A stretch of DNA of 64,000 nucleotides from Pyxicephalus adspersus (lineage: Eukaryota > Chordata > Amphibia > Anura > Pyxicephalidae): positions 95,439,248-95,503,247 of the forward strand of contig NC_092862.1 of assembly GCF_032062135.1 (NCBI RefSeq), written 5' to 3'. Positions 50,165-60,602 of this stretch are shown in pieces; position 1 is the first letter of the stretch, and each line of letters starts with the position of its first letter. Made by a program: the position numbers and the translations under genes. The notes beneath the pieces are model-generated. The model saw nothing but the letters and a program-made list of their open reading frames with translations. It did not search any database and had not been told where the DNA came from.

Positions 50165-52352
50165 ACCCATACCTTTCATACATCACCTTTTCATCTTGAT
50201 GGAACCTCTCCCCTTGTTCCTCATTGAAATCTCCAAAGTATTCTGGAAATTTTTGCAAATGGCTTTGGAGATAGTGTACATTTATGGTCATAGTAGCACC
50301 CAAATTTTTAAAGTTTTTTTAAAGAGCAAGTTTTGTACCAGTTCTTCATAATTTTGTGCTTTATGGTCACCCAAGAAGTTCCTGACAACCATGACATAGC
50401 TGTGCCAGGCAGAAGCTTCAGTATCAGTCATGTAACTTGTGAAATTTGAATCATTTATCAGTTTCCGAATCTGGGGTCCATCAAAGATTCTTGTTTTTAA
50501 TTTTTTAGTACTCAATCCACGGAAGAATCAAATGTATACAAATGTAAATATAAATATAAATGTATATCAATGTAAATGTATTTGAAGCAATCACAGTCCT
50601 TGTTCAGAGCACTAACAAAATGCTTAATGAATCCCAACTGTATGTGTACTTTTTTTTGTCCACCATTGGCTTGTTAATGATGTTCGCTGCACCTTTTTTC
50701 ATGTTTTGGAGGCAATGTCATTTTTTTCCAGTGATCCTGCTTTGCTCTACTATCCCACAAGCAGATGAAACATGGGTACTTTGTGTATCCACTTTGCTGT
50801 CCATGTAGGAAGTTCACCAATTTGAAATCATCACAAATAGACCATTGGTGTTCATGATAGCAAAGCTTTTGTAAGACCATTTTGATATTTTCATATTCTT
50901 TATTTTTGTTGAGTGACCAATTTGAATTGATGCAAAGCAGTTGCCATTATGCAGTAAAACAGATTTCAAACTTCGAGTGGAACTGTCTATGAAAAGCCGC
51001 CAGTCTTCTGCTCAGTATTCTGGTACTCCCATATGGGCTAGTAGTCCAGGGATGTTACATCACTACACAAAGTCTGCATCTTCACTAAAATATGGTAGGA
51101 GTGTCACCTCTCTTGCTTATAAACCGTTATTTTCACTTACGGTCTCATACAGTTCTTTTCTTTTAGCCTGGATGCTAAAAGTTTAGATGTTTGTTTTGAC
51201 CGACTTAGGTCACATATTAAATCATTGAGCTCTTCTTGGGAGAACTGCTGGTTTAATGAAAAACTTTCTTCATATTCACTTCCACTGCTAACTCCTGGAT
51301 TACACTCCAAACCCTGTATATTCTCCATGTCGGATACAGGAATATCAGGGAGTGTACTGAACACTGGTATGGGAACATCAGCACCATGCGGCACAAGTCG
51401 TCTTGCTGATTCCAAATCAGGGTACTCCCATTTGTTTTTCTTGTAACGATTGAAACCTTTTACATTCACAGCACAAAAATAACAATCATTTTAATGATTT
51501 TTGGGCTCTTGCCATATAGGTACACCAGATTTCAAACTTTTCAGTTTTCAATTTTCCCTCTGACGTAGACACTCGACACAAGTTTTGCATACCATATGGG
51601 GAGCCCAATACTTATCTTGGTCCCCCTGTTTAACCTCCCTAGCGGTACATTTCCTTACGATTTTATAAGTCTAAAAGCGGTACATTGTTTTTCATGAAAA
51701 TTTATTTTACAGTATAATATAATAGTATGAGTATAATAATGCTTGAAACACAAAATCATGTAAAAAAAAAATTAATGAAATAAAAAAAAATATATATATT
51801 ATAAAAAAATATATATTATACTCATACTATTATATATACTGTGAAATAAATGTTCTTGAAAACAATGTACTGCTTTTACACATATAAATCCAATGTATTG
51901 CATTCAATACAGTTATTTTGTATTGAATGCAATACAAATGGATTTTGAATTTCCCGCCCCGACCCGCCGGCAACGTACACATGCACCGACGTCACGCGAA
52001 ACTCCCCGGAGACTCATCGAGTGCAGAAGACACCGGAGGAAAAAGAAAGAAGACAGAGATCGCCGCGAAGGACGATGCGGGATGCCAGCGGATCAGGTAA
52101 GCGCTGTATTCACAAACCTTCTCATAGGTTTACCTACCCCGAGTGTGACTCGGGGTTACCACTTTCAGCAACTTTTTTCGACCCCAAGTCACACTCGGGG
52201 TTATCGCTGGGGAGGTTAATACCAAAATATGCAAGATATGCTTGTTTCACAAATTCTGTAATGTTTCTTCTCTGTTTTTGATGAGAATATTCACCACAAA
52301 AGTAGCAAAATACATTAGGGTCATTTAAACAAATTCTTCTTGAAGAACTCAT
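50165..52352 (-). pseudogene. Broken transposase-like gene of the fossil transposon
   Basis: Pieces of one protein run on the minus strand. The start is at 52352 (MSSSRRICLNDPNVFCYFCG, a CxxC finger). Next comes HMVCKTCVEC at about 51580, then CYFCAVNVKGF near 51480. An acidic/serine-rich linker with SSGSEYEES follows, and then the stretch ending RLKEKNCMRP near 51140. RLFIDSS (Asp codon 50985-50987), ICDDFKLVNF (about 50827-50845), KYPCFICLWD (a second CxxC, 50755-50780) and IFDGPQIRKLI (about 50460-50490) come next, and last GDFNEEQGERFHQD at about 50195-50240. The candidate catalytic set is Asp in FIDSS, Asp in CDDF and Glu in NEEQGE. In-frame stops occur near 51560, 51490 and 51130, with frameshifts near 50895, so it is dead. 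An AT-rich low-complexity insert sits at 50528-50582. I recognise this as a multi-copy family in animal genomes but cannot name it. Confidence 0.8.
51630..52219. mobile_element. TTAA-type (piggyBac-like) MITE inserted in the transposase pseudogene
   Basis: The body (51634-52215) starts CCTCCCTAGCGGT and ends, in reverse complement, CCTCCCCAGCGAT. TTAA flanks both sides (51630-51633 and 52216-52219). Removing the body and one TTAA restores continuity of the surrounding transposase frame across the join (..YFGIK then QGDQDK..). Inside are inverted arms of about 60 bp (about 51676-51740 against about 51795-51880), a perfect 18-bp hairpin (51894-51911 with 51919-51936, 7-nt loop), a CpG-rich middle (51950-52100) and paired CCCCGAGTGTGACTCGGGG motifs near the right end. 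No transposase of its own. Confidence 0.93.
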
Positions 52353-52650
52353 ATTTTTGTAAAAAAAAGAAAATGTATAAATAAAAAGAAGGCAAATGAA
52401 AGTTTCATGAAAATAATACTACATTTAACATATAAAATGCAAAACATCGATCTAAATAAAGATTGATAATATTATGCTGTGTTATCATTTATTGTTGGTA
52501 AAATCGTTTTTTCCGATTTCTGTACCTCAAGAACTAGAGCCAATTTAATGTAACTGATGTAATTTCTGGATTCAGCAGACCTGAAATACACTAAATATAT
52601 TGAAAAAACTTTGGCAAATGAAAAAACAATTTTTTTGTTGATCTGTGTTA

Positions 52651-54169
52651 TTTTAAAGTAATGAACGAGTGTGTTAAATTGTGTTTTTAAATTTCCCGGA
52701 AGTTGACATTTTATTTGATAGTTTTACAGTAGTTCTGAAAACTGTTCTGAATTTAACTATATACGTTATAAAAGGTTAATAAAAGTTCTGCTTTGACTGC
52801 CATTTACAGACAGACTGCTACAAAGAAAAAGTAACATTTATTTTTTAAAATGAAACACTGCAGATTGAAACTGGTTTTGAAAGTGGAGAGAGAGAAATGT
52901 GTTACAGCAATGCCGTTGGTTTCTCAGGGACAGCAGATGAGGGGCTAGGCTGCTTATTCGACTGAAGCTTTTATCGACTGTTTGTGTTTGCCGAGGCCAG
53001 ATGATTTTCAAAGAACCGCTTAGAGATTTGAATCAGTGATGTGACACAGCTCTTTGATTTTAATGCTTCTAACTTCATCTTGCTGCCAGTGTTTATGCAC
53101 AGTCGAGAAAAACTGCCACTGCTGTTCACTTCTGTCATTTTTCAGCTGTACGGTTAATTACAGCCTAGATCTGACAGCAGATTCAGTGCAGGCCTCAGCA
53201 ACTGTAAAGCTGCACCGATCCATCTATTTTTCATATACCTACTTTGTAAATTAGATTTTCTGTTAAAAAACTAAATGTACATACAGTATAATGCATTGGA
53301 TTTTCCATGGAAACTTGTAAAAAACTCCTTTTGCAAAGTAAAATGCAAAATGAAATAAAATAAATGTAACATCTTTTTGGTGTCTTTTTTAAATTGCAGT
53401 GCATAAATAAAATAATTGTAATGTAGGCAATATGTAATGCTAGATTGCCTCTACATGCAGTTTCTAGATAAATTTACAATATATATATCAATAAACTGTA
53501 TTAGGTGTAATTTTGTAATTTTTTTGTACAAATGAAGGCTTTGTTTCTTGCTATTTGTCTGCTCAGACGCATTGGAGATTACAGATGATCTATGTAGCTA
53601 ATAGATATCTAAGCAGACATTTAGCAGAGTTGCTGACTTCATTGTTATAGAGTTAGCTAACAAAGGGACTCTACAAAACTGTATAGGAAATGTAATTAGC
53701 AACACATGGATCAAGACATTTAAAACGTGAAAGTCTCCCTATAAACACATTAGGCTTTTTTTTTTTAGATCAGTACATCAGCTATACTGAAAAAAAAATT
53801 GGGTAAGGTATTATGGGGTTACATGTAATGATAGTATTTACCTATATATTATAATATATATATATTTTTTTGCCTTTATGTATATTTTTTTACCTTTTTT
53901 ATTGTCTTTACCTTCCATAGAGGCAAAGTTGTGCTGCAAATGTCAGTCATTGATGATGGTGTAAGGTTATTTTCTAACTGTAACACTACGGGTTTTATTT
54001 ATAAAACAGGGAATCTGACATTCACTGCCCAGCCGAATAAAGGGCAGTGGAGTCACCACTGGTCACTGCAGGGGGAAGTGCGGGCTGAAGTGGAATATTA
54101 CTGTTCTAGGGCTTACTGTGGGAGCCTGATAGTTATTGCTAGAGAGCAGGGAGAAATGTGCACTCTTTT
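52651..54169. other. Gene-free stretch
   Basis: No exon recognised. The part about 52955-53230 is unique-looking and of mixed composition, the kind of sequence often conserved near developmental genes. Conservation cannot be tested here. Confidence 0.45.
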
Positions 54170-55675
54170 TTGTATTCTAGTGATCTCTGCACTGTGCATT
54201 ACATACTACTGACCTCTGCACTCTGCTTAGATACTATTAACTTGCACACTTAATGTTGCATGCAAACAACTTCTGCACTCTACTATCTACTGACCTCTAC
54301 GCCTTATGTTTTATAATACTGTCCTCTGAACCCTCTATTACATACTCTGAACATGATCTCTGCAGTTTATCTTACATACTGCTGACTCCTAAACTCTGTG
54401 TTACATACTCTATACATTACTGATCCCTGAACCTTGTGTTACATACTCCATACATTACTAACCCCTGAACTCTGGGTTACATACTTCATACATTACTGAT
54501 CCCTGAACTCTGTGTTACATACTCCATACATTACTGACCCCCGAAATCTGTGTTACATACTCCGTACATTACTGAGCCCTGATCTCTGTGTTACATACTC
54601 CATACATTACTGATCCCTAAACTCTGTGTTACATACTCCNNNNNNNNNNNNNNNNNNNNNNNNNNNNNNNNNNNNNNNNNNNNNNNNNNNNNNNNNNNNN
54701 NNNNNNNNNNNNNNNNNNNNNNNNNNNNNNNNNNNNNNNNNNNNNNNNNNNNNNNNNNNNNNNNNNNNNNNNNNNNNNNNNNNNNNNNNNNNNNNNNNNN
54801 NNNNNNNNNNNNNNNNNNNNNNNNNNNNNNNNNNNNNNNNNNNNNNNNNNNNNNNNNNNNNNNNNNNNNNNNNNNNNNNNNNNNNNNNNNNNNNNNNNNN
54901 NNNNNNNNNNNNNNNNNNNNNNNNNNNNNNNNNNNNNNNNNNNNNNNNNNNNNNNNNNNNNNNNNNNNNNNNNNNNNNNNNNNNNNNNNNNNNNNNNNNN
55001 NNNNNNNNNNNNNNNNNNNNNNNNNNNNNNNNNNNNNNNNNNNNNNNNNNNNNNNNNNNNNNNNNNNNNNNNNNNNNNNNNNNNNNNNNNNNNNNNNNNN
55101 NNNNNNNNNNNNNNNNNNNNNNNNNNNNNNNNNNNNNNNNNNNNNNNNNNNNNNNNNNNNNNNNNNNNNNNNNNNNNNNNNNNNNNNNNNNNNNNNNNNN
55201 NNNNNNNNNNNNNNNNNNNNNNACTCTGTGTTATATACTCCATACATTACTGACCCCCGAAATCTGTGTTACATACTCTGTACATTACTGACCCCTGAAC
55301 TCTGTGTTACATACTTCCTTCATTACTGATCCCTGAACTCTGTGTAATATACTCCATACATTACTGAACCCCCAAATCTGTGTTACATACTCTGTACATT
55401 ACTGACCCCTGAACTCTGTGTTACATACTCCATACATTACTGATCCCTTAACTCTGTGTTACATACTCCATACATTATTGATCCCTGAACTCTGTGTTAC
55501 ATACTCTATACATTACTGACCCTCGAAATCTGTGTTACATACTCTGTACATTACTGACCCCTGAACTCTGTGTTACATGCTCCATACATTACTGATCCCT
55601 GAACTCTGTGTTCCATACTCCGTATATTACTGACCGCTGAACTCTGTGTTACATGCTCTGTATATTACTGACCCT
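54170..55675. repeat. 38-bp minisatellite with degraded edges
   Basis: A 38-bp unit built around TGTTACATACTCCATACATT and ACTGATCCCTGAACTC repeats head to tail. Unit starts at 54513, 54551 and 54589 give the exact 38-bp period. After the gap the units come in recognisable types: one with ACCCCCGAAATC is regularly followed by one with CTCTGTACATTACTGACC, which suggests a higher-order pattern of three to four units. The left edge (54170-54400) is strongly decayed, as is the last unit before 55680. The frames across the array are repeat artefacts. Confidence 0.95.
54640..55222. other. Assembly gap (583 N) inside the minisatellite
   Basis: A run of N interrupts the 38-bp repeat with repeat units on both sides. 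The gap is therefore almost certainly more of the same array, and its true length is unknown. Confidence 0.98.
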
Positions 55676-58300
55676 CACATGACCCTGACTGAACTCACAT
55701 ACAAATCATAATATGTTATTGTATCATGCATGTGTTACATACTACTGTCCCTGCACACTTCCTGATATATAATATATGAATTATTTTTGGTTTTTTAACT
55801 TTTTGCTCACATGTCAGTAAGACTTTCACTTGTGGCACAGTAATTTCAGCATTTTACTTTTGTACTGTTGTAGGACTGTGGTGTATAGTTTTATATATAT
55901 ATGCTGTGTGTACAGTGAGTAGGCTTTTGTTTCATTTAACCATATTGCTTTAAGGCCCTCCAGCAATGTATTCAAACTCACAACTTGCATAATTGCTCTC
56001 CTAAGAAATTCCTACATTGCCCGTGGCCAATTTACAGTAATGCTTAAATAAGTCTAGTAGGTTGCCATATATTAAAGGCTACTTTTAATACACAGTAATG
56101 GTATTCACTGTAAACTGGGGCCTTTTTGCTTTGGTATCTGGAGGCTGAATTGGTTTACTTTATCATGATGGGTGATGGTATTTTAGCAAACACTTGGTCT
56201 GTACCTGGGCATAAACCACCTACAGTCCCTAACCTACAAATCCTATGCTGGAGGTAAGAGAAGCAGCACAAGAAGCCTAGTTATGCTGCAGTATAAGGAA
56301 GGTATTGATAGGAGGAGATAGTAAAGTGAAATTGATGATTATTTTTCTTTCACCTTCCAGTACCAGGGTGGGAAATGAATCTATAAGTGTAAATCGGGTT
56401 CTATGCCCAGTCAGAGAGGGCTGTGCTATGTAGCAGAGCTGTGTAAATCTAACAACTGAACTGACAGTAATACAAATCCTTGGGCTGGTAAAACAGCTCC
56501 CTTATATCTTTTTCATGCCTTAACTGTTTGCTGAGAGTTTACAGCTTTAAGATTTATACGGTGCCTTATGTAATACATTATTAGCATTGGTAAAAGAGCA
56601 CCCGATGACAATGACAACTTTAATGAAGGTAATGAGGACAAGCAGGATTTCCATTTCCATTACTGGAATCACTGAAAGTGCCTTTAATTTAAAAGCAGAT
56701 CCTTTGAAAGCCAAGAGTTAAAACTCTTTAAAAGCATAGCTGAAAAGATCATTGGAATCATTCTAGAATTTTAAAACATAGTTTGCAATTTTAAAATGAA
56801 ACCTAATATAATTTGTGCAGCGCCTTTTCCATTAAACAGGAGATCCTGTAGAACAATTTCATGATGTGTACTTCATCTTAGATTACATATATTTTTACAC
56901 AAAATATGTGTTTATCAAATAATGGGAGATGGTAAAAAAGTGGTATAGAGTAAAAGGTCATTGGTAGGACAAACCACATTTTAGAAAAACAAAGCTATTG
57001 TTGTAGGCAAGGAAGATACATAGAAATAGAATGACTCAGTAAAAGAAAAAATGTCCCAAGAGTCTTGCCTGCCGTGGTTTGTTTTATAGTTTAACTGGAT
57101 ATCATTTACTTACACAATATACAGTATATTAGTGTGGTGGTCAGCGGGAAAATGCCTCTTACATTGCTGGTCACTGAGAAAAATATCACCCCTACATATT
57201 GCCAAAAAGAATTCGTGTCAGTAAAATTGACCTAAGAGACACAAATTACTTTTCATCTAGACACCCCTAGCAACCTCTGGAGGACCCTAATTGAGACACA
57301 CTGTCCTAAGTCCTAGTTAGGATGGTCTGGCTATTATGTTCATATAAGAGAAAATTAGATTAGGTTTGGTGAATTCTACATTTATCAAACATCCACTACA
57401 GGGGAATATCCAGGTATTGATTGACCACCAGTGAATGTTTGGTCAAAGTCACATGCACTTTTTTTAAAATATGGCCTTTGGTATTTTAAAGAGGAAAACA
57501 TTGCAGTAAACCAATCATATATGAATAAAGTGACATAATGGGGGATTTGTATCACTTGTAGAGAATACAAGGAAGCCATTTTAGAATTTATTACAGATGG
57601 TATCAGTGCTACTTCTTTAATGAGAGGTAGCTTACTATACACTGGATTTATTAAGAAGGACAAATGAGGAGTTCTGCAGGAGAACAATGTTCCATTTCTA
57701 ATAACAACATCAACATCTTTTGGTGTTTGGTGCTGCTATATTGGGTTAGGGGTATGACATGGCAACAAGGAGGGGGGACTACTGCAGCAGTACTTAGAAA
57801 TTGGCTAGTCTAAATTATTAATTTAAATTATTTCTACATGTTTATATAAAATCTATCCTGTAAAAAAATTCTTTTGTAGAAAAAAACACTAGTAAATGCC
57901 TAAATTCTTTACATATTCTTGCCTTTTTCTTATTTGATGGTGACAACCCTAATCCTGAAACGTACCTACCAGGTAACCACAACTAACTTCCCACATCCTA
58001 TTCCCACTTTACCCTAACTGTTAACAAGTACCCCATGAAATGAAATGAAATTTTTTTGCCCCCCCCCAGTAATCTGGGGTGCCTACATATACAGAATTTA
58101 GCATATCATCTTAAGGGAAGAAAAAAATGTGATTCATAATCAGTTTCATAATTCTGATGTTCACAAACCTTGCAAAGTCAAAGTCCATGTGGTGCAAATC
58201 TTGGCATTGAGTTCTGCCATTTTGTAGAGCTAATAGGTAGGTATTTCCAAACAAAAGGAGCTGAAAGTTTTGTTCTGCCATGTACCAGTAAAAATATAAA
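55676..58300. other. Gene-free stretch
   Basis: No exon recognised. The block about 56560-56730 is unique-looking (GACAATGACAACTTTAATGA) and might be a conserved element. The 100-codon frame at 57385-57687 (minus) has no domain or splice context that I recognise. Confidence 0.45.
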
Positions 58301-58310
58301 GAGTGTGGAA

Positions 58311-58556
58311 CTCGAGTGGCGCCACTTAAATCGCTTAATGAAAAACTTGCAACTCCACTTGGGGTTTTCCCTAGCGACTTGCAACTCGACTTGCGGCTTA
58401 CGTTCTCTGCTGACAGCTGAAAGGTAGGGGGAGGAAGGCAGTGAGGCTTCTCGACTCGACTTGGAAGAATTCTTGGTGACTTGAGACTTGACTTGGGACT
58501 TGTTGTCAATGATTTGGGACTCAACTTGGACTTGAAGGGTGACGACTTAGTCCAAC
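58311..58556. repeat. Degenerate (GACTTG/GACTCG)n repeat
   Basis: Variants of ACTTG, GACTTGGGACT and GACTCGACTTG recur every 6-20 bases through the block (for example 58437-58560). This low-complexity array yields a Ser/Lys-rich open frame on the minus strand (58111-58572) that should not be taken as a gene. Confidence 0.85.
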
Positions 58557-60136
58557 CTAAATATCTGTCCAAATATCTGTCCCTCTGCTGTCCAATATAT
58601 ATATCTGCATATATCTATTCACAATTGTCAGGTTTCCCTAACAGGTCCAACATGCATTGACAATATGGCTGCTGTGAGCTCCACATGTTCATGATTTGCA
58701 AACCCATGGTAACAACGAATTCAGTTCTCATCCCTGCTTGTATTGCACTTTCTGTAATTTGAAATTAATAATTAGAAAAAACAAAGGAATAGGAAGACTC
58801 AAAAATTCCAGCATTCTTACCAACAGTGTCTCAAAGAGAAGTATCCCAAACAAATGAAGAGTTCTGATGTCAAAACTCTGAAAGCTATTTTAAGAATTAA
58901 TTGATTACTACAGCAAGAAATTATATATTTTATTTTTATTTTTTAGGACATAAAAGAGCTTTTCTTAGTGCAACTGAACCTGACTTTCTCTTTTCAATTT
59001 CACATGTTGTACATTATTTATGGATCAGTCAACTGGTTTAGTACTGTTGAGTGCTTCTCTGCTTTCAACTATGTTTCTCTTACCTTGTGAACAGTGTTAA
59101 TCCTTTGGTGATTATCACTTTGCTTGGGTTAAAGCAGGTCACAGCTCATAACAGTTTTATGGAGCAACTGTGTGCTATGTATAGTCACAAAACCAAGGGT
59201 GTTCATCCATATTCTAACACTCTAGGTGCCATGTGTCCTGTCCAGTTAACACCTTTTGTTTGAAACGTAATATGGTAGAATTCTGAAGAGATGCTTAAAG
59301 TGGAAATAACCTTAAAAAGTCAGCATTTTCTGTGTTGCAAGGAAAATTTAGGAACAGGGAATATATAAATAATGTACCTTTTGTTTTGAATTCCCTTTGA
59401 ACAGCAACACACTTCCTTCTATGTGAAGGTGCCTTAGGCACGTGTATGCCAACAGCCTCATAGATATATATTTGTAATGTGAAATCTAAGGTTCTGCTAC
59501 CTCTAACTCCTAGACCCATGAGTTTTAGGGTGAAATTTGGCAATGTCGCTATCGTGCTGCTCATTGTTCTGCTTGTTGAAAGCTCCAACTTCCAAAAGAA
59601 AAAATACTAATCTATGGCGAAAATATGAGGCTATATTTAGAGTTGAATTTAAAGTTATTCTTTACTCAAATACAAATGTAACTCAATATGGCTCTGCTGA
59701 GAGGCCTAGAGAGTTGGGCTTCTAATAACAATGAATATACTGTGTCTATAACTGAATTTTCAGGTTAAAATGAGGAGTAGGTCCAACACGAGACTTTCAT
59801 TTTGTTGTCTGGAATAATAAAACTTCTGCATCAAAGGACATTAAGCTGGACATCTTTATTAATAACTGAGCAATAAAAAAATTGACAGAGGGTGTAACCT
59901 TTCTCTACTATGTAAAAAAAAAATTAAAAATGCATCTAAACCTAAAAACAATATTGCAATATTTTGCTGCTTATCAGTGCTTTTTTTGTGATGTAAAATT
60001 ATTTTTTTTCAGGCTAAAAACATTTTCAGCAAATACAGAAAATACCAGTTGACATTGCCAGGAATATAATGCCCTTGTCACTTCCTAAATAGAACACAAG
60101 CTAATATCTTTGTTCTGTAAACTACTAATTTCCCCA
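58557..60136. other. Gene-free stretch
   Basis: AT-rich, no exon and no clear repeat ends. Confidence 0.5.
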
Positions 60137-60296
60137 TAATATTATTAATAATATTAATAATAATGTTAATAATAAACAGGATTTATATAGCACCAACATA
60201 TTACGCAGCGCTGTACATTAAATAGGCGTTGCAAATGTGATACAGGAAGTGATACAGGAGGAGGAGAGAACCCTGCCCTGAAGAGCTTACAATCCC
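60137..60296 (-). mobile_element. Short retroposon with L2-like 3' tail
   Basis: Read on the minus strand it runs TGTAAGCTCTTCAGGGCAGG, then CTCCTCCTCCTGTATCAC, then TGTACAGCGCTGCGTAATAT, then GGTGCTATATAAATCCTG, and ends in a (TTA/ATT)n tail (60137-60175). It is the better preserved of two copies; the other lies in the opposite orientation at 47201-47339. The tail type is that of L2/V-SINE retroposons; exact family not named. Confidence 0.75.
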
Positions 60297-60378
60297 ATCC
60301 CCTGTATAATAGAGATGAATAAATGCAAACATGTCTAAGGTCCTAGTTGCCCAACTTGGCTTCCTCTATAGACACGTT

Positions 60379-60602
60379 GGCCCTGATTTATTGACGTTCA
60401 CCAAGGCTGGGGAGAAAACACTTTCATCAGTGAAGCTGTGTGATCCAGCAAACCTGGAATGGATCTGATCCAGAATTGAAAACATTTGCTAACAAATAGC
60501 TAATGACTTTTAGGAAATCCATTCCAGGTTTTCTGTATCACCCAGCTTCACTGATGAAAGTGTATTCTCTCCAGCTTTGGAGAGTTTTAATATATCAGGG
60601 CC
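60379..60602. mobile_element. 224-bp inverted-repeat MITE (GGCCCTGA family), copy 2
   Basis: GGCCCTGATTTATTGACG at the left pairs with TTTTAATATATCAGGGCC at the right, with long inner arms and a centre shared with copy 1 at 46467-46689. At an inner position both arms of this copy read CATCAGTGAAG, where both arms of copy 1 read CAGAAGTGAAG. Confidence 0.92.

Larger units (their letters stand above)
49906..52647 (-). mobile_element. Fossil DNA transposon with degenerate transposase, probably CACTA/CMC-like
   Basis: The left end starts CACTGGTCATCAAAC and the right end, in reverse complement, CACAGATCAACAAA. Both are bordered by TTA (49903-49905 and 52648-52650), giving a 3-bp target duplication. 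Further in, TTGGCTCTAGTTTTTGA at about 50001-50017 is inverted as TCAAGAACTAGAGCCAA at about 52532-52548, so the inverted ends are over 100 bp though diverged. The interior carries a broken transposase on the minus strand and is itself interrupted by a TTAA-type MITE. CAC ends, 3-bp duplication and a DDE protein with a CxxC insert point to the CACTA/Mirage/Chapaev group. This placement is inference. Confidence 0.7.

Noticed and set aside
51137..51469. Possible host gene exon encoding a conserved 110-residue segment
   Set aside because: It is one part of the broken transposase, with CxxC fingers and catalytic segments continuing on both sides and stops between them.
54591..55291. Long open frames on both strands over the N run
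   Set aside because: They exist only because unknown bases have no stops; the flanks are minisatellite units.
54170..55675. Regularly spaced repeats that could suggest a CRISPR array
   Set aside because: The 38-bp units are head to tail with no unique spacers, and the host is a vertebrate.
58111..58572. 153-codon open frame on the minus strand
   Set aside because: It is a translation of a degenerate GACTTG-type repeat, giving a biased Ser/Lys/Pro composition with no domain or splice sites.
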